Of a stretch of DNA of 64,000 bases, positions 57,701-63,687 are shown in pieces. Positions within the stretch are counted from its first letter, which is position 1. Each line of letters begins with the position of its first letter. The DNA is from Megalobrama amblycephala (taxonomy: Eukaryota > Chordata > Actinopteri > Cypriniformes > Xenocyprididae). The stretch spans positions 2,782,001 through 2,846,000 of the forward strand of contig NC_063063.1 in the NCBI RefSeq assembly GCF_018812025.1, read 5' to 3'. Position numbers and translations under genes: made by a program. Below the pieces are notes generated by a model, which was not told the origin of the DNA, searched no databases, and saw nothing but the letters and a program-made list of their open reading frames with translations.

Positions 57701-58499
57701 TATTATTATAACACAATACAATGTAATATGATACAATACCATTTATTTTTGTTAAACATTTATATTATATTATATTAGTAGTACTATGTAGTACTACATT
57801 TCACATATACTTATTTAATAAAATTAAATGATTTTGTAGCAAGTTTTTATTTTATTTAATTTTATTTACATATTTATATAAAATAAAATGTAATTTATTA
57901 TAAAGAAATGTGTTGAAATAAAATTATATATTTTAAAATCAAAGATAGTTTTATAATATGCTTTATTAATAATATAATATAATTAATATAATAAACTATT
58001 TACTCACTTTAATCACTATGTAGTACTACATTTCACATATTTATTTAATAAAATTAAATATGATTATGTAGCAAGTTATTTTTAAATTAAAAAATATATA
58101 TATTTGTAAATCATGTTTGTTATATTATATTATATTATATTATATTATATTGACTCTTTTAGGATGCATACGCACGTGGCGAGGTGTTCATCGGCAGTAA
58201 GGAGAACAGCTATACGGTGGTGCCTGGCCTGCCGCCCGCTACCCAAGGATACCACTGGAAGTACGGGATCACTATTGAAACTCCTGACAGGAAGTTCCTG
58301 TTCGCTTGTGAAACAGAAGCAGAGCAGAAGGACTGGATCGCTGCCTTTCAGAGAGTCGTCAACCGACCCATGATGCCGCAGGAGTACGCAGGTACACACA
58401 ATAGAACAAATCCTCAGTGAGAGTTGATTAATTGGATTTAATTTACATGCTCCTTCATTTCTCTCTCCAGTCGAGGCTCATTTCAAGCACAAGCCTTGA
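27474..58499 (+). CDS. adap1: ArfGAP with dual PH domains 1 (centaurin-alpha 1), 11 coding exons, 377 aa
   Basis: Spliced CDS: 27474-27564, 37852-37982, 42465-42556, 47345-47427, 53578-53690, 54184-54330, 55955-56038, 56908-56970, 57325-57396, 58163-58391, 58471-58499 (1134 nt including TGA). All introns are GT-AG and every phase agrees. ArfGAP domain: residues about 5-125, with the zinc finger Cys24, Cys27, Cys44, Cys47 (C-x2-C-x16-C-x2-C) and the GAP arginine finger Arg52. PH1: about 133-235, with basic [16 protein letters not shown]2: about 258-360, with [19 protein letters not shown]. The C-terminus VEAHFKHKP matches ADAP1 rather than ADAP2. Known for the family: it binds PIP3 and inositol phosphates, moves to the plasma membrane and acts on Arf6. 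Length matches human ADAP1 (374 aa). The start ATG has G at -3 and +4. Confidence 0.97.
27720..28840. repeat. TA-rich low-complexity tract with (TA)n runs
   Basis: Dominated by A and T with long alternating runs at 28091-28142, 28219-28261, 28601-28630 and 28656-28681. No gene. Confidence 0.9.
29205..29235. repeat. (TG)n microsatellite
   Basis: About 14 TG units in adap1 intron 1. Confidence 0.9.
29762..29972. mobile_element. Palindromic MITE, ends TAGTGCTGTCAAA
   Basis: TAGTGCTGTCAAATCGATTA and its inverse (TGACAGCACTAA) bound a 211-bp palindrome; ATGCGATTAAT arms face each other around a TA/CA microsatellite core. The same end motif occurs at 41462 and near 42350. Confidence 0.8.
30898..31165 (+). 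repeat. Interspersed repeat family A, copy 1
   Basis: Shares CCCCTTTCACAAGATGT, TCTGGTGTCTCCAGAATGTG, TTTAAATGCAAATGAGCTGC and CCAGAAGAGGGCGGAGCTT with copies at 35165-35482 (inverse) and 59109-59600. Short frames in it (MSPECVCE…) recur only because the repeat recurs. Confidence 0.85.
31321..31425. repeat. SINE-like tail
   Basis: TTGTAAAGCTGCTTTGAAAC, then GAAAAGCGCTGTACAA and a GACTTGACATGAC tail resemble the 3' end of a widespread fish SINE. Family not assigned with certainty. Confidence 0.45.
34045..35095. mobile_element. Interspersed element, ends AGCAGCGATGGCGGGCCC…GGGCCCTAATTAATA
   Basis: Starts TATAGCTGCAAGCAGCGATG and GGGCCCAAGC and ends with GTGGCTTGGGCCCTAATTAA; GGGCCCAAGC and GCTTGGGCCC form short inverted ends. 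GC-richer than its surroundings. Contains a perfect RFX X-box (34356-34369). No intact ORF. Confidence 0.6.
34356..34369 (+). promoter_or_regulatory. Perfect palindromic RFX X-box inside a repeat
   Basis: GTTGCCATGGCAAC, the fully symmetric X-box. It lies within the 34045-35095 interspersed element in adap1 intron 1. Confidence 0.4.
35165..35482 (-). repeat. Interspersed repeat family A, copy 2 (inverse)
   Basis: Reverse complement of the repeat at 30898-31165 and 59109-59600. It extends past copy 1 into the region with GTGTTCAGCCTTA and ACACTGATG that is shared with copy 3. Confidence 0.85.
35815..35895 (+). repeat. Possible tRNA-derived SINE head (relic)
   Basis: CAGCTCACCTGATACAGCAT resembles an A-box region and GGGTACGAGTCCC resembles a B box (GGTTCGANTCC) at tRNA-like spacing. 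The cloverleaf stems do not pair well, so it is not called as a functional tRNA gene. Confidence 0.4.
36635..37302. mobile_element. MITE, ends TTAAAGGTCCCGTT
   Basis: TTAAAGGTCCCGTTCTT at the left and AAAACGGGACCTTTAA at the right are inverted repeats around a 670-bp non-coding interior. In adap1 intron 1, about 550 bp before exon 2. Confidence 0.75.
37852..37982 (+). CDS. adap1: adap1 coding exon 2 (residues 31-74)
   Basis: Follows a T-rich acceptor (CTTCCTCAG) and ends GAG|GTGAGG. It encodes [17 protein letters not shown] and IHRSI, supplying zinc ligands Cys44 and Cys47 and the catalytic Arg52. The [16 protein letters not shown] helix follows. It is isolated by a 10.3-kb intron upstream. 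Confidence 0.96.
38607..40147. mobile_element. 1.54-kb near-perfect palindrome (foldback Tc1/mariner-like) in adap1 intron 2
   Basis: The left arm 38607-39361 and right arm 39384-40147 are reverse complements with few mismatches; a loop of about 22 bp separates them. Ends are TACACTGTGTACAGAATTAT and its inverse, with TA at each border as in Tc1/mariner. Both arms carry transposase-derived sequence (for example [19 protein letters not shown] in the minus frame 39374-39138). A head-to-head duplicated remnant, not coding for enzyme. Confidence 0.9.
40579..40935. mobile_element. Palindromic MITE, ends TAGGGCTGCACAACGATTAA
   Basis: TAGGGCTGCACAACGATTAA and TTAATCGTTGTGCAGCCCTA bound a 357-bp palindrome with AT/TA-rich centre. 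Arms match over about 100 bp. In adap1 intron 2. Confidence 0.85.
41143..42389. mobile_element. hAT-like element with near-identical 8-bp target duplication
   Basis: Begins CAGTGTTGGGGAAAGTTAC and ends GCCCAACACTG. Flanks are GTTAACAA (41135-41142) and CTTAACAA (42390-42397), an 8-bp duplication with one mismatch. It contains a nested element with TAGTGCTGTCAAA ends (41462 to about 42360). Ends 76 bp before adap1 exon 3. Confidence 0.8.
41462..42360. mobile_element. Nested element, end TAGTGCTGTCAAA
   Basis: TAGTGCTGTCAAAATTAGCG at the left; GATTGATAGCACTA at the right is its imperfect inverse. The left end matches the 29762 MITE. Contains a GTTAACGCATGCAATTAA motif. No transposase. Confidence 0.6.
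42465..42556 (+). CDS. adap1: adap1 coding exon 3 (residues 75-104)
   Basis: A 92-nt exon between CTGTAG and GCAG|GTAGGA. It encodes [16 protein letters not shown], then [14 protein letters not shown], the ArfGAP segment that matches ASHGNDAARARFESKVPSFYYRP in human ADAP1. Confidence 0.96.
42557..44331. other. adap1: adap1 intron 3, 5' portion
   Basis: No recognised exon or transposase. AT-rich, mostly single-copy in appearance within the window. Confidence 0.4.
44332..44897 (+). mobile_element. 566-bp element with 9-bp target duplication carrying a RecQ-helicase-like fragment
   Basis: TAGCCTG…CAGGCTA ends are flanked by identical ATTTTCAGT (44323-44331 and 44898-44906). A plus-strand frame from [20 protein letters not shown] contains [18 protein letters not shown], then [13 protein letters not shown], the Q-motif-like region and Walker A (GKS) of RecQ-type helicases. 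Homology stops at a GTACAAG sequence that could be an old donor site, consistent with capture of a genomic first exon. The usual LPTGFGKS Gly reads Glu. Rest of the helicase is absent. Confidence 0.7.
44550..44725 (+). pseudogene. RecQ-like helicase fragment (N-terminal part to Walker A)
   Basis: A fragment of about 58 residues, from MTAAGEV to GKSL. [22 protein letters not shown] is the classic start of the RecQ helicase core (QxxAI…GKDV…PTGxGKS). The first Gly of Walker A is replaced by Glu, and the frame then runs into unrelated Ser/Thr-rich and Phe-rich sequence. It is non-functional as a helicase. Whether the source was a host gene or an autonomous transposon cannot be told. Confidence 0.6.
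45199..46273. mobile_element. Inverted-repeat elements, ends CACTGTAAAAAA
   Basis: CACTGTAAAAAATTACCATG near 45200 is matched by TTTTTTTACAGTG near 45955. A related part follows to 46273 (TTTTTTTAACAGTG). Interior rich in GTAAATTTACGGTAAA-like palindromes. Possibly two overlapping copies. Confidence 0.55.
46345..47215. mobile_element. Foldback MITE of about 870 bp in adap1 intron 3
   Basis: Left arm (AATTTACTCACCCCCATGTC, ATCCAAGATGTTTATATCTT, GGATTTTCTCCATATAGTGG, TTCAACGGGTTGAAGGTCCA) returns inverted between 46970 and 47215. It ends 130 bp before exon 4. Confidence 0.85.
47345..47427 (+). CDS. adap1: adap1 coding exon 4 (residues 105-132)
   Basis: An 83-nt exon between CGGCAG and GCAG|GTGAGA. 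It encodes [16 protein letters not shown], then [11 protein letters not shown], closing the ArfGAP domain. The RQEPYSAG linker is specific to ADAP1 (ADAP2 differs here), which helps fix the paralogue. Confidence 0.96.
48100..48600. repeat. Interspersed repeat in adap1 intron 4
   Basis: Contains CAGTCTTCAGTGTCACATGA, TCCTTCTGAAATCATTCTAA, then AAAGAACAGCATTAATTTGA and TTTACTGTCACTTTTGATTC, a signature I recognise as a high-copy cyprinid repeat. Class not assigned. Confidence 0.6.
48608..48735. repeat. (TA)n, poly(A) and (TA)n/(CA)n low-complexity block
   Basis: Two TA runs separated by an A stretch of over 20 bases. Open frames across it are artefacts. Confidence 0.9.
48736..49860. other. adap1: adap1 intron 4, section without recognised gene
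   Basis: Contains a short ATAG repeat (49157-49180); otherwise I see nothing that can be named. Confidence 0.35.
49865..50415. repeat. 42-bp tandem array rich in ACTAGT, left block
   Basis: The unit is about 42 bp: CTAGTACCTATTAAATAGAT followed by ACTAGTACTTATTTATTATATT. About 10 near-identical copies (49990-50400) after a degenerate leader with ACTAGT at irregular steps. Two half-units (CTAGTACCTATT… and CTAGTACTTATT…) suggest an ancestral 21-bp repeat. Continues beyond an insertion at 51325-51420. Confidence 0.92.
50595..51325. mobile_element. Foldback MITE inserted in the tandem array
   Basis: Arms ATGATTTACTCACCTTCAAG / AGGGTGAGTAAATCATG, CATCCTAGGTGTATGACTTT and AAGCTTTATAATGGCAGTGC appear in both orientations around a centre near 50960. 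ACTAGT-bearing sequence lies on both sides. The left arm is shorter than the right. Confidence 0.8.
51325..51575. repeat. ACTAGT-rich array, right block (degenerate)
   Basis: TACTAGTATTTATTTATTA-type units and isolated ACTAGT motifs continue after the MITE, up to the border of the Tc1/mariner element. Confidence 0.7.
51579..53144 (-). mobile_element. Tc1/mariner transposon, nearly complete, antisense in adap1 intron 4
   Basis: 1566 bp, bounded by TACAAACCCGATTCCAAAAA and its inverse, with TA at both borders. Inverted repeats of roughly 200 bp are less alike near their inner ends. One transposase gene on the minus strand with a single frame break. The best preserved transposon in the window. 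Confidence 0.92.
51724..52820 (-). pseudogene. Tc1/mariner-family transposase, one frameshift
   Basis: Starts at ATG 52820 ([20 protein letters not shown]). [23 protein letters not shown]. Second DNA-binding part: [15 protein letters not shown]. Catalytic motifs: [14 protein letters not shown] (Asp 1), [29 protein letters not shown] (Asp 2), SPDLSPIEN (Glu). A one-base loss near 51980, just after SPIENF, breaks the frame; the C-terminus continues as [19 protein letters not shown] through [10 protein letters not shown] to about 51727. All three catalytic residues are intact. Confidence 0.9.
53578..53690 (+). CDS. adap1: adap1 coding exon 5, start of PH1 (residues 133-170)
   Basis: A 113-nt exon between TTTCAG and GAC|GTTAGT. 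It encodes [17 protein letters not shown], then [17 protein letters not shown], then NKHD. The Lys/Arg residues of the WKRGRD…RKF strand-loop are the phosphoinositide-binding basic motif of PH domains. It follows the 6.1-kb intron 4. Confidence 0.96.
53705..54020. repeat. Interspersed repeat in adap1 intron 5
   Basis: TGTGTCCTCATAAACCAT recurs, once inverted as GGTTTATGAGGATACAGGAA, around CCCCTACCCCTAAACCTACC. Looks like a MITE-type repeat. Confidence 0.5.
54184..54330 (+). CDS. adap1: adap1 coding exon 6, PH1 middle (residues 171-219)
   Basis: A 147-nt phase-0 exon between TCCAG-like and AAG|GTATCA. It encodes [18 protein letters not shown], then [17 protein letters not shown], then [14 protein letters not shown], almost collinear with human ADAP1 PH1. 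Confidence 0.96.
54400..54480. repeat. SINE-like fragment
   Basis: CATTTACATTCATGCATCTG, CCAGACCCTTTTATCCAAAG and TGACACAATT resemble the common fish SINE segment (GCAGACGCTTTTATCCAAAG). A short relic. Confidence 0.5.
54500..55920. other. adap1: adap1 intron 6, no feature recognised
   Basis: I see no exon, transposase or clear repeat here apart from the TG run at its very end. Confidence 0.35.
55921..55954 (+). repeat. (TG)n microsatellite forming the exon 7 acceptor region
   Basis: GTGCGTGCG followed by about 11 TG units, then GCAG at the exon boundary. It replaces the usual polypyrimidine tract. Confidence 0.95.
55955..56038 (+). CDS. adap1: adap1 coding exon 7, PH1 C-terminal helix (residues 220-247)
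   Basis: An 84-nt phase-0 exon encoding [18 protein letters not shown], then [10 protein letters not shown]. It contains the invariant PH-domain Trp in the last helix. Its acceptor is odd: a GTGTGT microsatellite runs straight into GCAG, in place of a normal pyrimidine tract. Donor GAC|GTATGT. Confidence 0.95.
56235..56790. mobile_element. MITE copy, AAAGGGTTAGTTCACCC family, adap1 intron 7
   Basis: Left end TTAAAGGGTTAGTTCACCC; interior CATGTCGTTCCACACCCGTA and CAGAACACAAATTAAGATAT match 7800-7900. The inverted right arm is absent, so this copy is truncated. Confidence 0.8.
56908..56970 (+). CDS. adap1: adap1 coding exon 8, start of PH2 (residues 248-268)
   Basis: A 63-nt exon between ATTTAG and CGG|GTGAGT. 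It encodes [20 protein letters not shown] plus Arg, the start of PH2, matching [20 protein letters not shown] in human ADAP1. Confidence 0.95.
57325..57396 (+). CDS. adap1: adap1 coding exon 9, PH2 (residues 269-292)
   Basis: A 72-nt exon between TTTTTTAG and TTG|GTGAGT. It encodes [16 protein letters not shown], then LMYFKDPL. The KKRWF…[11 protein letters not shown] motif carries the basic ligand-binding residues of PH2. Confidence 0.95.
57397..58162 (+). other. adap1: adap1 intron 9, AT-rich
   Basis: TTATATTA-type low-complexity sequence throughout; nothing else seen. Confidence 0.6.
58163..58391 (+). CDS. adap1: adap1 coding exon 10, PH2 remainder (residues 293-368)
   Basis: A 229-nt exon, the longest. 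It encodes [19 protein letters not shown] through [18 protein letters not shown] (PH helix Trp present) to RPMMPQEYA. It is preceded by a TATAT-rich tract and a short CTCTTTTAG acceptor. Confidence 0.97.
58471..58499 (+). CDS. adap1: adap1 coding exon 11 and stop (residues 369-377)
   Basis: After CTCTCTCCAG, encodes EAHFKHKP and TGA, the invariant ADAP1 C-terminus. The preceding intron is only 79 nt. Confidence 0.96.
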
Positions 58500-59108
58500 T
58501 GCCGGCTGCAGACCGGCTGATATGCTACAGGCGGGACAGACTGGACAATCAACAGCAAAATCTGTCCAATGGCGTACATGGAAGTGCTCCGGACAGAGCG
58601 AGTGCATTGAAACAGCCCCTTCCTACCTTGATTTGGTACTAAAGAACTGGACACTGGACTGTGTTGACAACGTCTCCAGCAGCAACGCTGAAGCTTAGTT
58701 GTCGTGAATGTCACTATGTGTTACCAAAGCAGACATACTGGTGTCGTCAGCCAAGCTACTGTACAAATATGGCATGTGAATGTTGTTCATCGCTCTTAAA
58801 CGTAACATTTAATCTGTAAATTACAAGGTGAGCAACGTCACAAAACGGTTGCGGTTTTTTTTCCCAGTGTGTTTTGACTGATGTTATTTATTGGATTATC
58901 CAAGCAAATGCTGCTGTGAAGAGTAGTGGATCCTCTGACGCTACGCAACATGACTACACTGCAAAAAATGATTTCTTACTCAGTATTTTTGTCTTGTTTT
59001 GCAGTACAAATATCTAAACATTTAATTGAGAAGCAGAATGCCATGCGATTTCTTTGTTTTCTGGAAAAAAAAAAGAACCTAAATTGAGATTTTGCCTAAA
59101 GAAGACAT

Positions 59109-59600
59109 CCCTTTCACAAGATGTAATATACTAATAAGTCTCTGGTGTCTCCAGAATGTGTCTGTGAAGCTTCAGCTCAAAATCCCCCACAGATCATTTA
59201 TTATAGCTTGTCAAATTTGCCCCTATTTGGGTGTGAGCAAAAACACGCCGTTTTTGTGTGTGTCCCTTTAAATGCAAATGAGCTGCTGCTCCCAGCCCCC
59301 TTTCCAGAAGAGGGCGGAGCTTTAACAGCTCAACAACAACAAAGCTGAAGAATCTCACGCAGCCAAAATGAGGATTGTCAGTAACGGTGTTCAGCCTTAC
59401 ATTGTTCAAACCGGAGTCGACACTGATGGAGAGACTCAGGAAGAAGTTACAACTTTTAGACGTTTCTGAATGGTTAGTGGATAAATTTATGTAGTTGCTG
59501 TGGAGTTGATTCAACTCATCCACTAGCATGTGCTGTCATGTTCATCTTTTGTGCAAATCCAGCGTTGACACTAACTAAAGTTAAAAAAGTGAAATCATAA
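59109..59600 (+). repeat. Interspersed repeat family A, copy 3
   Basis: Longest of three copies in the window (others at 30898-31165 and 35165-35482). It lies in the probable adap1 3' UTR. Confidence 0.85.
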
Positions 59601-60212
59601 TCAAGTACACCTTTAAAAAAAAAGTTTTCACTTTGAATTAAGTAAATTTTTCTGACCCCATTAGCAGATATTTGTTCATATTTTAAGCATAAATTCACTT
59701 TATTCTTGCTTCTCAAGTAAATGTATCTTGTTTTAAGAATGTTTTGATATTGTACCTGTAAACAAGACAAAAATACTGAGGAAGAAAATCATTTTTTGCA
59801 TCATAGGGGTTTCGTTCATCTTAAAGACCCTGTTAGAAAACTGATATGATCAATATGAAGGGCAGTTAATTTAATATACTACATACTACTTTTGTTGTCT
59901 GTGCAGGGTGCATGTGTCAGATTTCCATACATCATGAAGACAGTTCTGTTCTTGATTTATTTTCCTCCACTAGGTGGAAGCATATCACAGATTAGGAAGC
60001 ATGTGCCCATCAGTTCTTTTTTATGCAGAATAGGGTTGATATTAGTGATATATCGGCCGATATTTGGCCAAATTGAGATTATCTGCCAAAAACCAAGCTC
60101 ACTTGAATGATTAAGACTAGTGATAGTTCCCCTAATCTTAGTCAAAAGGTAAAAAGGGTTTTCAGATATGATTTTATTGAGTGAATATTATGTATTTAAT
60201 TTAAGCAATTGC

Positions 60213-60215
<3 letters not shown>

Positions 60216-60275
<60 letters not shown>
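60216..60275. repeat. (TA)n microsatellite
   Basis: About 29 TA units in the adap1 3' region. Confidence 0.95.
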
Positions 60276-60276
<1 letters not shown>

Positions 60277-61199
60277 CTTTATGAATATCAGTATCTGCGA
60301 CACACACCAGTTGACCACTACTTTATATACAATATCCTTAATTTCACCCAGACTATATCTGTTGACTTAGAAGGATACATAAGAAAATTCTACAGGTTTT
60401 ATATAATGGATATGAATGTTTAGATAGCAGGTTGTGATAATAATTTGATCCTTATGAACTATCTGACTTGAGCTCAGTTCTTCTTACCGCAGGTCCTCTT
60501 GTCCAGGTTATGATGCTATTCAGGTGTTTTTCTTCTGATTTGTTTAAAGGGTTAGTGAATGTTTACCAATGAAAATGTGTCAGCATTACCATTTTTTTTT
60601 TTTTTTTTGGGGACTTGTACCATGGTAAAGGACAGTGTCGTCGTTATTTTAAAATAAACTAAATAAGGTTGATCAGGACCCCAGCGAGAAGTGCTTTATT
60701 TTGTGATAATGACTGTCTGATTGTACATTATCCTGCTTATTATGCGGCTACTTATGAATAAATACATGGACATTAAATATTTGAGTCTAAATGAGTTTGT
60801 TTTGTTTGAAGAAAGAGACTGTGGAACGCAGTTACTGACCAATAACAATCAAGTATTCCAGGCTGTCCTGTAATTAAAATGTAAAAATCATTCAGTACCA
60901 CGGTATATATGAAAGTACATCTAATATCATCACTGTACCATGATGACACCATGGTGCTTTTTGTAAAGTTAGATTTTTCTGGTCTGAAAAGCATTTGCAT
61001 ATTTTAGGACCAAGAAGGTCCTGTCGAGTTTAAAATAAATAAAAGCACATGTCGCAGTGAAAACAACAAAGAAGGCTATTCAGAAGGGAAAAATCAACTT
61101 AACCACTTCACACATGTAAAGACAATACCAGACAACGAACAGAACTAAACTAAGGGCTAACTTAAGAATTAACTTTAAAAAATGTTTTCTGCTGTTGTT

Positions 61200-61568
61200 T
61201 AAAGCCTTGGGTATACTTCCTTTTCCCCCCCTTTTTTAAGTGTACGCTAGCATACACGTACGGTCTAACGCACAGCCTGTGCAAGTTATACGTCATTTGA
61301 CTCGTACCCCGTACACATGCGTTCGACGCATGCGCAGTTTTGAGCCATCTCTCGCTAATCTCTTCGAACAATCTGTCATCTATATAGGCCTCCATTGTCG
61401 CTGTAGCTTGTATGTTCAGGTCTGTTCTGTTTATGCAGGTTTTCTTCTTGTGAATCGAGTCCCCAGGGCAGAGTTGCCACCTTGTGGATAAACTAATTAC
61501 AAAAATGTTCGCGTCACGCGCACTGACCCTCGCGCATGCGTAAAAAGTGAACTATACTTTGGGCTTTA
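61200..61568. mobile_element. Non-autonomous inverted-repeat element, second copy (inverse of 8705-9216)
   Basis: AAAGCCTTGGGTATACTTCC at the left and ACTATACTTTGGGCTTTA at the right; the interior shares GCTTGTATGTTCAGGTCTG-like and GTTGCCACCTTGTGGATAAA segments with 8705-9216 in inverse order. Confidence 0.75.
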
Positions 61569-62040
61569 GGTGCGTTTACATATTGCAAGTGCTTCTACTA
61601 CATTTATTTTTATGATTAAAAAACATTGCAATATCAAGACTGTTAAAGGATACATTTTTTGCGCATTTAATTTTATTATATATTCATATATTATATAGTG
61701 GTGCCATACAGTCTTATTTTTGCATCGCTGTATCACTCAAATCATTAATATTTAACTGAATAAAAATGAAAAATCAATAAGATTACAAAAACTTTAAAAT
61801 TAAAATGGAAAACACAAAAATAAAAACTAATAAAAATTATATATATATATATAATAGTATCTCAATGGTAGTAAAATAAGACATGGCAGTACTATATATG
61901 AATATATAAAATGAAATTCACAGATATTGTATCCTTTAAAAATATTGAGTATTTTCATAATTTTCAATGTAAGTGTACCTTAAACAACAGAACAAATTTA
62001 ATTTATTTTTATGGTCAGAATTGCATGTTCTCAGAACATT

Positions 62041-62041
<1 letters not shown>

Positions 62042-62099
<58 letters not shown>
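62042..62099. repeat. (TG)n microsatellite
   Basis: About 29 TG units. Confidence 0.95.
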
Positions 62100-62100
<1 letters not shown>

Positions 62101-62840
62101 TGTGTCTGAAGGGGTTTGTCAGACACTGTTGCCTGACCTGATGCATTCCACTGCTTTCCTTCCCCATCAGCCTGGCTCCACTGCCCCGTGGAACTGTGGG
62201 TAAGTCAATGTTGGTTCTGTCTGGCTGCTTGTTGTCATTGGCGTCCAGGCTGTGCAAGTGAAGTTGGGAGACACTAACTCACACAGACACAGCAGGAGGC
62301 TGTTTGCAACCCAGCAGGAAATCATTAAATTAGGGTGGAGTCGTACAAGCACTGGACATCCTATTTACTTCATAAGACTGATCCAAGAAGGTAAAGCCAT
62401 CGCACCAGTCACCGCTTACACACTATGTTTGATGAGGGTGTGAATCTTGGTTTTAGAACAGCAGCATTGTGGCCTTATTTTATCAAACATCAAAAGCACT
62501 TGAATTTTGCCCCTAACATGAAAATCTAAAACGTTTCGAAGATGCATATTTTCTGTCCAAGTTGTCAGACACATTATAGTTTGGATATATGTCGTATATA
62601 ACATATTATAGCCTACAGCAGTGTATTCATGTTACAAAGTGAGGCCAGTAGGTGGTGACAAATGAGTGAGTCATTGAATCATTCATTCAACTGATTCATT
62701 CATCGTAAAAGGTGACCGTATAGACCAATTTGCAGCAGATGTCACAGTTATATCACTTGCAGCTGCACGCATAATGGTGGCAGAAAAACAGCAGTAACAA
62801 GTGAAGGAAAATGGGCAAAATCCACACAATAAGAGAAAAA

Positions 62841-63030
62841 TATTTTGTTGTGCCTTTGGATGTCAGAATTCGGAATGCAAAAAATAAAGTCTTCATTTTT
62901 ATAGAATACCGTCACTGAAGACGCCCTTTGAAGCTAAACACAGATGTTTATGTTGCAAGTCTCAGACTGGACTGATGAAACCTGCAATGATCAGTCTACT
63001 ATTAAAGCATGGATCTGATCTAAACAGTAA
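62841..63030 (+). pseudogene. Decayed THAP-type zinc-finger fragment
   Basis: The plus frame reads FCCAFGCQNSECKK, stop, SLHFYRIPSLKTPFEAKHRC. The spacing C-x3-4-C followed by HFYRIP is the signature of THAP domains (for example CxVxxCxN…SFHRFP), which occur in P-element-like and other DNA transposases as well as in host proteins. An in-frame TAA and loss of the usual C-terminal AVPTIF-like motif mark it as broken. Bordering TGAGTGAGTCATTGAAT motifs at 62664 and 63506 may belong to the same element. Confidence 0.5.
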
Positions 63031-63629
63031 GTCTACATAATACTGACATATGCAGTTCATAGCAGTTATGAAATAATATTTTAACCTATAACATTTTACA
63101 TAGATAACTTTTAAACATTTTTATCTCACAATTCTAACTTATTTTCTTGTATTTGTGTGTTTGTATCTCCCAGTTCAGACTTTATAACTCGCAATTGTGA
63201 GTTTATATCACAATTCTGAGGGGAAAAAAGTCAGAATTGCTAGATATAAACTTAAAAAAGACAAAATAACGATTATATCTCACAATTCTGTTTTTCCTTC
63301 TAAGAACTGTGAGACATAAACTCGGATTTGCGAGAAAAAAAAGTCAGAATTGTAAGATATAAACTCGAAATTAACTTTTTTTATTCTTTTATTCCGTGGC
63401 TTCCACAGACTGCTACTGCAGAACTGCCATTTTCTGCCACCAGGTAGACTCCACCCACAAAAGAATGTCATTGCTCTTTGCAAACACAAAATAGGTCTAT
63501 TTATGAGTGAGTCATTGAATTAATCACTCAACCGATTCGTTCAAAAGCACTGATTCATTCTGGAATGAAACACCACTACTGTGTTTTAGATTTTGTTTGG
63601 AACTATTTTTAAGGAAACAGTTGTGTAGG

Positions 63630-63686
<57 letters not shown>

Positions 63687-63687
63687 A
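63630..63687. repeat. (TA)n(CA)n microsatellite
   Basis: TA run followed by CA run. No gene follows to the window end. Confidence 0.9.

Larger units (their letters stand above)
58500..60780 (+). other. adap1: adap1 3' UTR / 3' flank, candidate poly(A) signals
   Basis: No coding sequence after the adap1 stop. AATAAA hexamers occur at 60653-60658 and 60757-60762, so the 3' UTR could run about 2.2 kb. That would include an interspersed repeat copy (59109-59600) and a (TA)n microsatellite (60216-60275). An earlier non-canonical poly(A) site is equally possible; the true end cannot be set from sequence alone. Confidence 0.4.
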
